Source of the DNA: Chloroflexota bacterium
GTDB taxonomy: Bacteria > Chloroflexota > Dormibacteria > CF-121
Reading direction: 5' to 3'
DNA length: 42,305 bases
Assembly: GCA_005882525.1 (NCBI GenBank)
Contig: VBGO01000008.1
Span: 1-42,305 of the forward strand
The notes under the pieces were generated by a model. It searched no databases, was not told the origin of the DNA, and worked only from the letters and a program-made list of their open reading frames with translations. Made by a program: the position numbers and the translations under genes. Shown here in pieces: positions 16,719-23,648 of the stretch (position 1 is its first letter; each line of letters begins with the position of its first letter).

Positions 16719-17636
16719 GGTGGGCCGGCGCAGAGTGGGCCGGAGCGATGTGGGCAACAGCCGCCAGATGCCCAGGCCCAGGGCGATGAGCAGCAGGAAC
16801 GGCAGGAGGAAACCGCCGACGACCAGCATGCCACCGATGACGGCCACGAACGCTTGTCCGGCCGTGCCGAGCGAGCTCGCAAGACCGCTGCGATCCCAGA
16901 GGTTGGGTTGGGCCGGGGCGGCCGCGACGGTGAACAGGTGAACCGTGATGGTCGAATAGGTGGTCCGCTGGTCGAGGAACCGGATGCGTCCCTCGATCTG
17001 CTCGATCTGGCCGGTGACGCTGGACAGCTGGTTCTGGACCGCGATGCTGTCCGGGATGCTCTGGGCGCGCCGCATCAGGTCGAGGAGGATCGCCTGCTGT
17101 GCTTGCTGATTCTTGAGCCGGGACTGCAGGTCGACATACTCTCCGCTGACATCCTGGCTGGTGACCTGGAGCTGGGTCGGCTTGCCGAGCCCGCGCAGCG
17201 CCGCGAGCGCATCGCTGTAGCTGGATGACGGAACGGCGACCACGACACTCCCCGAGTCGGTCTCCTTTCCGGTGGTGTCACCGACTTGCGAGCTGACGAG
17301 GTAGCCGTTGAAGCGTCCGGCGATCGTAATGGCCTGGTTGTAGCTATCCCAGAAGGAGCCGGACTTGATCTGGATCCCGAGGGTGGCGTCCTGGATGACC
17401 TTCTGGTTGCCCTGGGCCGTGAGGACCGCGTTGCTGGCCTGGGACGCCGGCGCGCCGGAGCCGGTGCTCTTGTCGGCGCTGGCATAGGTCATCGAGTTGC
17501 CACCCTGACCCAGTCCGGCGCTGACGTGGCTGGGCGACCCGGTCGAGGTCGAGGCGGCGCCGCACGCGGCCAGCAGACCGGCGACGCCCAACAGGCCCAG
17601 GAGAGAAAGGCGCCGGATCGGTGGCAGGATGTTCAT
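16710..17636 (-). CDS. DUF4349 lipoprotein
   Basis: A 308-residue protein with a lipoprotein signal ending in LLAACG (lipidated Cys at residue 25), a low-complexity Ser/Thr/Gly stretch, then the DUF4349 domain: NQKVIQDATLGIQIKSG, GYLVSSQVGDTTGKE, VAVPSSSYSDALAALRGLG, SQDVSGEYVDLQSRLKNQQA. A coiled-coil segment follows (about 185-225) and a C-terminal transmembrane helix (about 263-290) with a basic tail. The protein is therefore tethered at both ends, with the domain outside. The ATG at 17636 is chosen because it gives a proper signal; an open frame from 17723 adds an N-terminus that would spoil it. Function unknown. Confidence 0.85.
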   Translation of the reverse strand: MNILPPIRRLSLLGLLGVAGLLAACGAASTSTGSPSHVSAGLGQGGNSMTYASADKSTGSGAPASQASNAVLTAQGNQKVIQDATLGIQIKSGSFWDSYNQAITIAGRFNGYLVSSQVGDTTGKETDSGSVVVAVPSSSYSDALAALRGLGKPTQLQVTSQDVSGEYVDLQSRLKNQQAQQAILLDLMRRAQSIPDSIAVQNQLSSVTGQIEQIEGRIRFLDQRTTYSTITVHLFTVAAAPAQPNLWDRSGLASSLGTAGQAFVAVIGGMLVVGGFLLPFLLLIALGLGIWRLLPTSLRPTLRRPTSA

Positions 17637-17698
17637 CTCGGAAACTAAGACGCGGATGGGAATCGAAAAGTTCCCGTTCCTCAGGCTAAGCTTGAAAC

Positions 17699-18013
17699 GT
17701 GAGCCAACCGGTTGACCTTTCACCCCTGCAGCGCGAGCTCGACAACCTCCGCCTTCAGCTCTGCCATTGCAACAACGCCGGTACCTGTCTCGGCTGCCAG
17801 GGGGTGGAAATGCTGCGCCAGCAGGCCCAGATGATCGTGTCGGCGGCCACCCAGCCGGTGCTGCTGCAGGTTGCCCAGGAAACCCAGGCCAAGGAGCTCG
17901 TCAAGCAGGTCCAGGAGATGCAGGAGCGCCTGCTGCGCGACCCTGAAGCCGCGAAAGCCCTGGAAGAACTGCTGAAGTATTTCCAGGAGCCGCCCCAGGA
18001 GACGAACCACTAG
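17699..18013 (+). CDS. Small Cys-motif coiled-coil protein, unknown function
   Basis: A 104-residue protein starting at a GTG. C22, C24, C30 and C33 form the cluster LCHCNNAGTCLGCQG (CxC-x5-CxxC), suited to binding Zn or an Fe-S centre. The rest is a long Gln/Glu/Leu-rich amphipathic helix (about 36-98). I do not recognise the family. No ribosome site is visible. TAAGCT at 17687-17692 lies exactly 7 nt before the GTG, so a leaderless mRNA is possible. It is divergent from the DUF4349 lipoprotein and convergent with the sortase (9 nt between the stops). Confidence 0.72.
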   Translation: MSQPVDLSPLQRELDNLRLQLCHCNNAGTCLGCQGVEMLRQQAQMIVSAATQPVLLQVAQETQAKELVKQVQEMQERLLRDPEAAKALEELLKYFQEPPQETNH

Positions 18014-18022
18014 CGGCCGCGG

Positions 18023-18637
18023 CTAGGTGGTGGCCGGGACCGCCGTCACGACCACCCGCTTGGTATCGACCCAATTGGGCCAGCAGGTAAAGAGCGTGAG
18101 CCGCACGTCGTTGGTTGGCTTCAAGATCTCCACCGCGGTCGGGGCGACGATCGTCCGGGCGGTCACGTGATAGGCGACCGGGGACTCGCTGGCCCGCGCA
18201 ACCTGAATCTCGTCGCCGGCCTTCAGGTCCTGGAGGCGGCCGAAGACGCTGCCCTCGATGTCGTCGTGGCCGTAGAGGACGGCGTTGCCGCTGCCGATGG
18301 GGGAGGAGTCGGCGTAGTGGGTGACGGCGTACCCCTTGGCGATCAGCATGTTGCCGCCGCTGTCGACGCCCCGGTCGAAGATCGGGGCGTTCTTGATGCC
18401 CAGCCGGGGGATCGAGAGATAGGCGACGACCTGGCTCGGGCCGGCGGCGGCCGCATTCGTTCCCGGAAGGAACTTCGGATGCTGGTGGGGCGGCGATAAA
18501 GGATCAGCGAGCGCCGGGACGGCCTGCGTGACGACGGCCGGCGACCCCAGGTGCACCAGGCCGCTGGCCGGCAGCGCGGTGGCCATCAGGGCCAGGCCGC
18601 CGGTAATCAGCAATCCCGCTATCAGGTTTCGCCTCAT
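18023..18637 (-). CDS. Class D/E-like sortase
   Basis: A protein of about 204 residues: an N-terminal transmembrane segment, a Pro-rich linker, then a sortase beta-barrel. The catalytic His is in GNAVLYGHDDIEGSVF, the Cys in LTLFTCWPNWVD, and the Arg in DTKRVVVTAV. The TLFTC motif and short loops suggest class D or E. Such enzymes attach proteins to peptidoglycan or link pilins. No sorting-signal substrate is seen in the window. The start is uncertain: GGGAGGG directly abuts the ATG at 18637, which is poor spacing, and in-frame ATGs at 18646/18649 precede the motif. Confidence 0.85.
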   Translation of the reverse strand: MRRNLIAGLLITGGLALMATALPASGLVHLGSPAVVTQAVPALADPLSPPHQHPKFLPGTNAAAAGPSQVVAYLSIPRLGIKNAPIFDRGVDSGGNMLIAKGYAVTHYADSSPIGSGNAVLYGHDDIEGSVFGRLQDLKAGDEIQVARASESPVAYHVTARTIVAPTAVEILKPTNDVRLTLFTCWPNWVDTKRVVVTAVPATT

Positions 18638-18683
18638 CCCTCCCATCATAGTCGGGGGAATCCGCAAACCTGTCAAGACGCCG

Positions 18684-18718
18684 AACAGGGCGTCGGGAGT
18701 GAACCCCGGCGCCCTGTT
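18684..18718 (-). terminator. Terminator-like hairpin after the HU gene
   Basis: AACAGGGCG (18684-18692) and CGCCCTGTT (18710-18718) form a perfect 9-bp stem with a 17-nt loop just beyond the HU stop. The sequence resembles the hairpin at 7139-7169. A T-run is not obvious on the minus strand. Confidence 0.5.
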
Positions 18719-18733
18719 TGTCGAACGGTCGGG

Positions 18734-19081
18734 TTAGGCGGCCTTGCGGATCGAGGTCCGGGTGTAGGCCTCGCGGACGGCCTTGGGGAACGACCAACGC
18801 GGCTTCTTGGAAGCCGCCCGGGCCTTCAGCATGATCGACTCGCCGGTGAAGGGATTGGTGCCTTTCCCTGCCTTGCGGGCCTTGACCTCACGCCACGCCA
18901 GCGCACCGATCTGCGGGAAGCGCACCCGCATGCCACGAGCGCCGGCCGCAACGGCCGCCTCGAAGGCATCCTGGACGGCCCAGTTCAGGTCCGACTTCTT
19001 GACCTTGAAGCCCTTTTCGGCCAGGTTCTCGTGCACCAGGCTTACGAACGTCGACGCGGTCCACTTTTGCGTTTTCGCCAT
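18734..19081 (-). CDS. HU-family DNA-binding protein
   Basis: A 115-residue basic protein. The C-terminal half carries the HU/IHF arm signature: RKAGKGTNPFTGESIMLKAR followed by PRWSFPKAVREA. The N-terminal half forms the helical dimer part. It would bend and compact DNA as a dimer. It is somewhat longer than a standard 90-residue HU. The start is fixed by GGAGG 5 nt before the ATG at 19081. It is divergent from the DUF1905 gene and followed by a strong hairpin, so probably monocistronic. Confidence 0.88.
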   Translation of the reverse strand: MAKTQKWTASTFVSLVHENLAEKGFKVKKSDLNWAVQDAFEAAVAAGARGMRVRFPQIGALAWREVKARKAGKGTNPFTGESIMLKARAASKKPRWSFPKAVREAYTRTSIRKAA

Positions 19082-19190
19082 CGTTTCCTCCGTCAAGTAA
19101 TCCGTCTGGGCAAGCGGCCCTGTCGTCGGATGCAAACGGGGGGGACAACGAAAACGTGCGAAATTGCCGAGAATTTGACCGAAAATTGCG

Positions 19191-19655
19191 ATGATGCCTC
19201 AACTACGGTTCGAGGGCCAGCTCGAGTCGGACAAGGAGGCGCACTTCATCAGGGTGCCCGCCGCGGTGGTGACGGCGCTCGGCCAGCGCAAGCGTGTGCC
19301 GGTCAAAGTGAGCATTAATGGCTATGCCTACCGGACCACGATCGCGGTGTACGGCGGTCACCACTACCTGGGGGTGAGACGCGAGATCCGCGAAGCGGCC
19401 GGTGTCGCGGCCGGTGACCGGCTCACGGTTGGCCTGGACTACGATGCCGAGCTGCGGACGGTCGACCTGCCCGACGACTTGCGGTCCGCGATCGAAGCCG
19501 ACGCCGGGGCTGCCGCCGCCTTCGAGATGCTCTCCTACACCCGAAAGAAGGAACTCGTTCAGTGGGTGAGCCAGGCCAAGCGCCCAGAGACCCAGCGGCG
19601 GCGGATGGCTCAGGCGATGGAGATGCTACGCGGCCGCCCGGCGAAGCGTCGGTAG
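19191..19655 (+). CDS. DUF1905 / YdeI-OmpD-associated family protein
   Basis: A 154-residue protein. The N-terminal 90 residues fit the DUF1905 beta-barrel: FIRVPAAVVTALGQRKRVPV, VSINGYAYRTTIAVYGGHHY and GVAAGDRLTVGLDYD. The C-terminal helical part, ending in SYTRKKELVQWVSQAKRPET then RRRMAQAMEML, is the YdeI-type bacteriocin-protection motif. The function is not established. Two ATGs in a row (19191 and 19194) follow an AT-rich leader with the near-repeat gcgaaattgc / cgaaaattgc and no ribosome site, so leaderless translation is possible. Confidence 0.83.
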   Translation: MMPQLRFEGQLESDKEAHFIRVPAAVVTALGQRKRVPVKVSINGYAYRTTIAVYGGHHYLGVRREIREAAGVAAGDRLTVGLDYDAELRTVDLPDDLRSAIEADAGAAAAFEMLSYTRKKELVQWVSQAKRPETQRRRMAQAMEMLRGRPAKRR

Positions 19656-19659
19656 CCCG

Positions 19660-19842
19660 TCAGGCAGCCTCGCGCTGCCGCAGTGCATAGGCGATCCGAT
19701 CGTCGAGCAGCCACTCTTCCTCGAGGTCCAGGACGCTGAGCAGCAGCTCTTCGTGGATGTCCTCGAGTTCGCGGCGCCGCTCGATCCCCTCCGCATCCAG
19801 CGGCAGTGGAACGAGCGCCTCGAACTGTCCGGAGGCATCCAT
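19660..19842 (-). CDS. Small acidic protein, unknown function
   Basis: A 60-residue acidic, probably helical protein with ERRRELEDIHEELLLSVLDL and EEEWLLDDRIAYALRQREAA. No family recognised. It ends 4 bp from the stop of the convergent DUF1905 gene and lies downstream of the acyl-CoA ligase gene on the same strand, about 115 nt after that stop. AGGA lies about 11 nt before the ATG. Acidic, Leu-rich composition and GC-rich third positions suggest a real gene, but chance cannot be excluded. Confidence 0.45.
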   Translation of the reverse strand: MDASGQFEALVPLPLDAEGIERRRELEDIHEELLLSVLDLEEEWLLDDRIAYALRQREAA

Positions 19843-19958
19843 GGTTGGGTCACATCCTGCTTGCCTCCGTTCTAGCGCGAGAGCATTAAGGGTGCATGAG
19901 CGATGTGCCCGCGCCAGCGATCCGGCTCACGATTGTGGCTGCTTTGTGACCCCGCCGT

Positions 19959-21584
19959 TTATTCCGAAGGCGCCGCGGCGGCCGGCGCTTTCAGCGCCCG
20001 CTCCCGGAGGACCTTTTTGTCGAACTTCCCGACGCTCGTCTTGGGGATCTCATCGATGAAGCGCACCTCATCGGGGAGCCACCACTTCGCCACCAGCGGC
20101 CGGAGGAAGTCGAGGATCTCGTCCTGCGATACCGAGCCTTTGAACTCCGGTTTGGCAACCGCGTAGGCGACCGGGCGTTCCTGCCATTTCGGATGTGGCA
20201 CCCCGATCACGGCGGCTTCGAGCACCTTCGGGTGGCCCATGATGGCGGACTCGAGCTCCACGGAGGAGATCCACTCGCCGCCAGACTTCACCAGGTCTTT
20301 GGTTCGGTCCACGATCGCGATGTAGCCCTCCGGGTCGACGTTCGCCACATCACCGGTCCGCAGCCAGCCGTCGGCGGTGAAGCGATCGGCATCGACGCCG
20401 CGGAAATAGCTACCAGTGACCCAGGGGCCGCGAACCTGGATTTCGCCCACGCTCTTGCCATCCCATGCCACCGACTCACCGGTCTCGACGTTGGCCAGCC
20501 GGAGCTCGATCCCGGCCAGCGGCATGCCCTGCTTGAGCCGGATGGCCTTGCGATCCTGATCCGTCAACTGGCTCTTGATCGTCGCGCACGCCGCCACGGG
20601 CGAGGTCTCGGTCATCCCCCATCCCTGGTTGGTGTCGATACCGTGACCGGTCAGCCCGTCGTACAGTCCCGCTGACAGCGCCGAGCCACCGACGAACATG
20701 CGAAGGCCGTCCAGGTTGGTTCCCGTTTTGTCCAGGTACTGGAGCAGCGGGATCCATACGCTGGGCACCCCGGCGCTGAAGGTGACACCCTCCTCCCGGA
20801 TGAGCTCGGTGAGGCTGACCGGGTCGAGGAACCGGTCGGCAAACACCTGCTTGGCGCCCAGCATGGTGGCCGCGTAGGGGAGACCCCAGGCGTTGGCGTG
20901 GAACATCGGCACGATGGGGAGGATGCTGTCGGCCTCCTGGAGACCAATGCCGCCGCCGATGGCGATGCCGAGCGAGTGGAGCACGGAGGAGCGGTGGCTG
21001 TAGACGACGCCCTTCGGCTTCCCGGTCGTCCCCGACGTGTAGCACATGGCGGCGGCATCCCGCTCGTCCAGTTCCGGCCACGGGTAGACGGACGGACGAC
21101 CGGCGAGCAGCTCCTCGTAGGAGCTGAGCGGCGTGAGCTCCCCGTTGGGCGATGGGCCATCGGTCATGACGACGAACTGCTTCACCCCTTTGAGCTGTTT
21201 CGCGATTCGCTGGAGGGCCGGCAGCAGGGAAGCGTCAGCGAAGATGACTTTGTCGTCAGCGTCGTTGATGACGTAGGCAAGGTGCTCGGGGAAGAGCCGT
21301 GGGTTCAACGTGTGCAGCACCGCGCCGGAGCAAGGTGCTGCAAAGTACAGCTCGAGGTGCCGGTGGTTGTTCCAGGCGAGCGTGCCGACCCGCTCGCCTT
21401 CGCCCACCCCGAGGTCCTTGAGCGCGTGCGCCAGCTGCGCCACGCGCCGGCCAAAATCGGCATAGGTGTACCGGTGCCGGCCGGCTTCCCGCTTGGTGAC
21501 GATCTCCTTGGACGGGAACAGCGTGGTCGAACGCCAGAGGAAGTGCTGGAGCGTCAGCGGGAAGTCGGGCATCGTGCTGCGCAT
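19959..21584 (-). CDS. Medium/long-chain fatty-acid--CoA ligase (AMP-binding)
   Basis: A 541-residue adenylate-forming enzyme. The ATP loop CYTSGTTGKPKGVVYSHRS is intact. The A5 region (GWGMTETSPVAA), the A7/A8 hinge (GWLRTGDVANVDPEGYIAIV then DRTKDLVKSGGEWIS) and the A10 catalytic Lys in PKTSVGKFDKK are all present. It activates a carboxylic acid to its acyl-CoA; the N-terminus (TLQHFLWRSTTLFPSKEIV) is like that of medium-chain or alkane-pathway ligases. The ATG at 21584 follows AGGAGG by 11 nt; the ATG at 21572 is an alternative, and the TTG at 21593 is too close to the ribosome site. Confidence 0.92.
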   Translation of the reverse strand: MRSTMPDFPLTLQHFLWRSTTLFPSKEIVTKREAGRHRYTYADFGRRVAQLAHALKDLGVGEGERVGTLAWNNHRHLELYFAAPCSGAVLHTLNPRLFPEHLAYVINDADDKVIFADASLLPALQRIAKQLKGVKQFVVMTDGPSPNGELTPLSSYEELLAGRPSVYPWPELDERDAAAMCYTSGTTGKPKGVVYSHRSSVLHSLGIAIGGGIGLQEADSILPIVPMFHANAWGLPYAATMLGAKQVFADRFLDPVSLTELIREEGVTFSAGVPSVWIPLLQYLDKTGTNLDGLRMFVGGSALSAGLYDGLTGHGIDTNQGWGMTETSPVAACATIKSQLTDQDRKAIRLKQGMPLAGIELRLANVETGESVAWDGKSVGEIQVRGPWVTGSYFRGVDADRFTADGWLRTGDVANVDPEGYIAIVDRTKDLVKSGGEWISSVELESAIMGHPKVLEAAVIGVPHPKWQERPVAYAVAKPEFKGSVSQDEILDFLRPLVAKWWLPDEVRFIDEIPKTSVGKFDKKVLRERALKAPAAAAPSE

Positions 21585-21746
21585 CGCGGTCAACGCCTCC
21601 TATGACCGGGTCTGGCCGGCCGGGACATTTGGCGGTCGCAATACTACCCATGATATGCTTCGTCGTGGGCGGAGGCAGCCCGGTCATGGCACGCCCCGAA
21701 ATCGCAGCGGACCGGGGATAACTTTGCGAAGGAGCTAGCGGCAGAC

Positions 21747-21950
21747 GTGGCGCAGAACGGTACGATCAAGCGACTCGTGATGGATCGAGGATTCGGATTC
21801 TTGAGCGGCGAAGACGGCAAGGAGTATTTCTTTCACCGGTCGTCTGTCGAGGGCTCGTTCGAGGGGCTGCAGGAGGGGCAGAAGGTCAGCTTCGACGTCG
21901 AAGCATCAGCACCCAAAGGGCCGCGCGCCTCTCGGGTGCGCGTCGCCTAA
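21747..21950 (+). CDS. Cold-shock domain protein
   Basis: A 67-residue single cold-shock domain with both RNA-binding motifs: RGFGFLSG (RNP1) and EYFFHRSSV (RNP2). It binds single-stranded RNA or DNA and acts as an RNA chaperone. The GTG at 21747 is the start, with AAGGAG about 12 nt upstream. The gene is closed by a good hairpin terminator shared with the convergent arsM gene. Confidence 0.95.
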   Translation: MAQNGTIKRLVMDRGFGFLSGEDGKEYFFHRSSVEGSFEGLQEGQKVSFDVEASAPKGPRASRVRVA

Positions 21951-21971
21951 AAGACTCACAACCTAGAATCC

Positions 21972-22003
21972 AAAGGGCCCCGGGCAACGCCGAGGCCTTT
22001 TTT
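21972..22003 (+). terminator. Rho-independent terminator of the cold-shock gene
   Basis: AAAGG and CCTTT close the stem, with inner CC:GG and CGG:CCG pairs around a 6-nt loop, followed by a run of six T. It lies between convergent genes and may also work weakly for arsM. Confidence 0.72.
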
Positions 22004-22008
22004 CTTCT

Positions 22009-22779
22009 CTAGGGTTTGGTCGCCCGGATGTAGGCGCTGGCAATCTTTCCGGCGCCATCGGGCAGTCCCGCCTCTTGCGGTCCGAAGGTGTTGGTGACCT
22101 CGATGGCAACCGTCTCGAAGCCGGCATCGCGAACGGCCGCCTGGTAGGCATCAACCGGGATGGTGCCGGCCACACAGCCGGCCCACGCATCGAGGGACGA
22201 TTTGACCGATGGGGCCAGCGTCTCCACCTCGACCATGTCCGACACGGCCAGCCGTCCACCCGGCTTGAGAACGCGGAACGCCTCCTTCAACACCGCCGCT
22301 TTGTCGGCGGCGAGGTTGATCACACAGTTGGAGATGACGACGTCGACGGCCGCGTCGGACAGGGGAACCGCCTCGATCGTGCCCTTGAGGAAAGTGGCAT
22401 TCTCGACGCCCGCTCGCGCCTTGTTCTCGTTGGCCAGGGCGAGCATCTCGTCGGTCATGTCCACGCCGTAGGCGTGCCCGCCAGGGGAAACGCGCCGAGC
22501 CGACAGCAGGACGTCCAGGCCGGCGCCGCTGCCCAGGTCGAGCACGACCTCGCCGGGATGCAGCTGGGCCAGCATCGTCGGGTTGCCACAGCCGAGGCTC
22601 GCGCCCAGCGAGAGGCCAAGATCTGAAATCTCCGCGCTGGAATACTCCTTCTCACCGATCGGACCACTGATCGCATCGGTCCCACCGCAGCAGCTCGAAT
22701 CGCAACAGTTCCCGCCATCCCGCATCTTGATCGCGGTCTGCGCATAATGCGATCGAACCGAGTTCTGAATGGTCTCCAT
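22009..22779 (-). CDS. arsM: Arsenite S-adenosylmethionine methyltransferase
   Basis: A 256-residue protein with a class I methyltransferase fold (VLDLGSGAGLDVLLSARRV). ArsM features are the N-terminal Cys patch (GGNCCDSSCCGG), LSLGASLGCGNP before the SAM site, SNCVINLAADKAAVLKEAFR and WAGCVAGTIPVDAY. The central cysteines bind As(III). The enzyme methylates arsenite to products that can leave the cell. The ATG at 22779 is preceded by AGGGG; the GTG just upstream is an alternative. It is divergent from arsR-arsC across an 90-bp regulatory region with a near-consensus promoter, so control by ArsR is likely. Confidence 0.93.
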   Translation of the reverse strand: METIQNSVRSHYAQTAIKMRDGGNCCDSSCCGGTDAISGPIGEKEYSSAEISDLGLSLGASLGCGNPTMLAQLHPGEVVLDLGSGAGLDVLLSARRVSPGGHAYGVDMTDEMLALANENKARAGVENATFLKGTIEAVPLSDAAVDVVISNCVINLAADKAAVLKEAFRVLKPGGRLAVSDMVEVETLAPSVKSSLDAWAGCVAGTIPVDAYQAAVRDAGFETVAIEVTNTFGPQEAGLPDGAGKIASAYIRATKP

Positions 22780-22800
22780 CACTGACCCCTGTTAGGATAG

Positions 22801-22816
22801 ATTGACGGTTGTCGAT
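22801..22816. promoter_or_regulatory. Putative ArsR operator site 1
   Basis: ATTGACGGTTGTCGAT is an imperfect dyad, ATTGAC against GTCGAT. It matches the dyad at 22834-22849 with the shared pattern ATnGACnnTTGTCnAT. The two sites start exactly 33 bp apart, about three helical turns. It covers the predicted transcription start of arsM (near 22813). Confidence 0.55.
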
Positions 22817-22819
22817 GGA

Positions 22820-22848
22820 AGTCTAGCAGACGCATAGACACTTGTCAA
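22820..22848 (-). promoter_or_regulatory. arsM promoter
   Basis: On the minus strand a perfect -35 TTGACA (22848-22843) and a -10 TAGACT (22825-22820) are separated by exactly 17 nt. Transcription should start near 22813, giving a leader of about 34 nt with an AGGGG ribosome site. Confidence 0.7.
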
Positions 22849-22849
22849 T
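22834..22849. promoter_or_regulatory. Putative ArsR operator site 2
   Basis: ATAGACACTTGTCAAT is a dyad at the centre of the larger palindrome. It overlaps the -35 boxes of both divergent promoters, so a bound ArsR dimer would block both genes. Confidence 0.6.
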
Positions 22850-22863
22850 GGAGCTGCTAGACT
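22835..22863 (+). promoter_or_regulatory. arsR promoter, apparently giving a leaderless mRNA
   Basis: TAGACA (22835-22840) and TAGACT (22858-22863) are spaced by 17 nt on the plus strand. The GTG start of arsR at 22870 falls 7 nt after the -10, exactly where transcription should begin, and no ribosome site is present. Confidence 0.6.
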
Positions 22864-22869
22864 GGTCCG

Positions 22870-23208
22870 GTGAAAGCGACCCTTCCCGACCGTGTGAAAG
22901 GGGTCAGTTCCCCGCCATCGATCCCACTCCCCCGGGCTAAAGCGGATGCGTCAGTCGGGGTGCTCAAGGCGCTCGCGGATCCCACCCGGCTGCAGATGAT
23001 GGGGATGCTCAAGCGATCGCCGAAGGCGGTCTGCATCTGTGACTTCACGGCCGCCTTCGAGCTCAGCCAGCCGACCATCTCCCACCACATGGCGAAGCTT
23101 CGCCAGTCCGGCCTGGTGGAGGTCACCAAGATCGGGATCTGGGCCTATTACCGGCTGAGTGCCCGCCTGGACGCGAAGACTCGCGCCCTCCTGGACGTAC
23201 TGGTCTAG
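22870..23208 (+). CDS. arsR: ArsR-family metalloregulator
   Basis: A 112-residue winged-helix repressor. VGVLKALADPTRLQMMGMLK is the ArsR N-terminal block. AVCICDFTAAFELSQPTISH carries the Cys pair of the alpha-3 metal site (the usual ELCVCDL motif) and the start of the recognition helix. SGLVEVTKIGIWAYYRLS forms the wing. As(III) binding to the cysteines should release it from the intergenic operators. The GTG start at 22870 coincides with the predicted transcription start. The first 27 residues are unconserved and may be dispensable. arsC follows after 4 nt. Confidence 0.92.
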   Translation: MKATLPDRVKGVSSPPSIPLPRAKADASVGVLKALADPTRLQMMGMLKRSPKAVCICDFTAAFELSQPTISHHMAKLRQSGLVEVTKIGIWAYYRLSARLDAKTRALLDVLV

Positions 23209-23212
23209 CCGG

Positions 23213-23608
23213 ATGGCGCGTGTCCTCTTCGTCTGTCTGCACAACGCCGGCCGTTCGCAAATGAGCCAGGCGCTCTTCGAACGCGTCGTACAAGGCCGGC
23301 ACGAGTCGCGGTCGGCGGGGACCCGCCCGGCCGAGGCGGTCCACCCGGTCGTCCTCGACGCCATGCAGGAAGTTGGGATCGACGTGTCGCAGCACCGGCC
23401 GCAGAAGCTCACCGACGACCTGGCTCGATGGGCGGACGTGGTCGTCACGATGGGCTGCGGCGACGAATGCCCCTACATTCCCGGCAAGCGCTACATCGAT
23501 TGGGACCTCCCTGACCCCGCTGGCAAGCCCCTCGCGGAGGTGCGAAAGACCCGTGACGAAATTGGCCGGCGGGTGAGCGATCTGCGCGCGATGCTCGACC
23601 TCCACTAG
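23213..23608 (+). CDS. arsC: Arsenate reductase, low-molecular-weight phosphatase fold
   Basis: A 131-residue LMW-phosphatase-type arsenate reductase. The P-loop is VCLHNAGRS (CX5R). The second cysteine pair lies in TMGCGDECPYIPGKRYIDW, and the catalytic Asp in LPDPAG. It reduces As(V) to As(III) through a Cys relay coupled to thioredoxin or a small thiol. The ATG lies 4 nt after the arsR stop, so they share a transcript; a longer open frame runs through arsR. The locus thus has reduction (ArsC) and methylation (ArsM) but no arsenite pump in view. Confidence 0.92.
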   Translation: MARVLFVCLHNAGRSQMSQALFERVVQGRHESRSAGTRPAEAVHPVVLDAMQEVGIDVSQHRPQKLTDDLARWADVVVTMGCGDECPYIPGKRYIDWDLPDPAGKPLAEVRKTRDEIGRRVSDLRAMLDLH

Positions 23609-23648
23609 CCAGCCGCATACTTCCGCACGGGCGCGCTGTTACTAACGT

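Larger units (their letters stand above)
22820..22863. repeat. 44-bp nested palindrome in the arsM-arsR intergenic region
   Basis: AGTCTAGCAG (22820-22829) and CTGCTAGACT (22854-22863) are perfect inverted copies. Their centre (22841.5) coincides exactly with the centre of the ArsR-like dyad at 22834-22849. Each arm contains the -10 box of one of the two divergent promoters. Confidence 0.85.
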
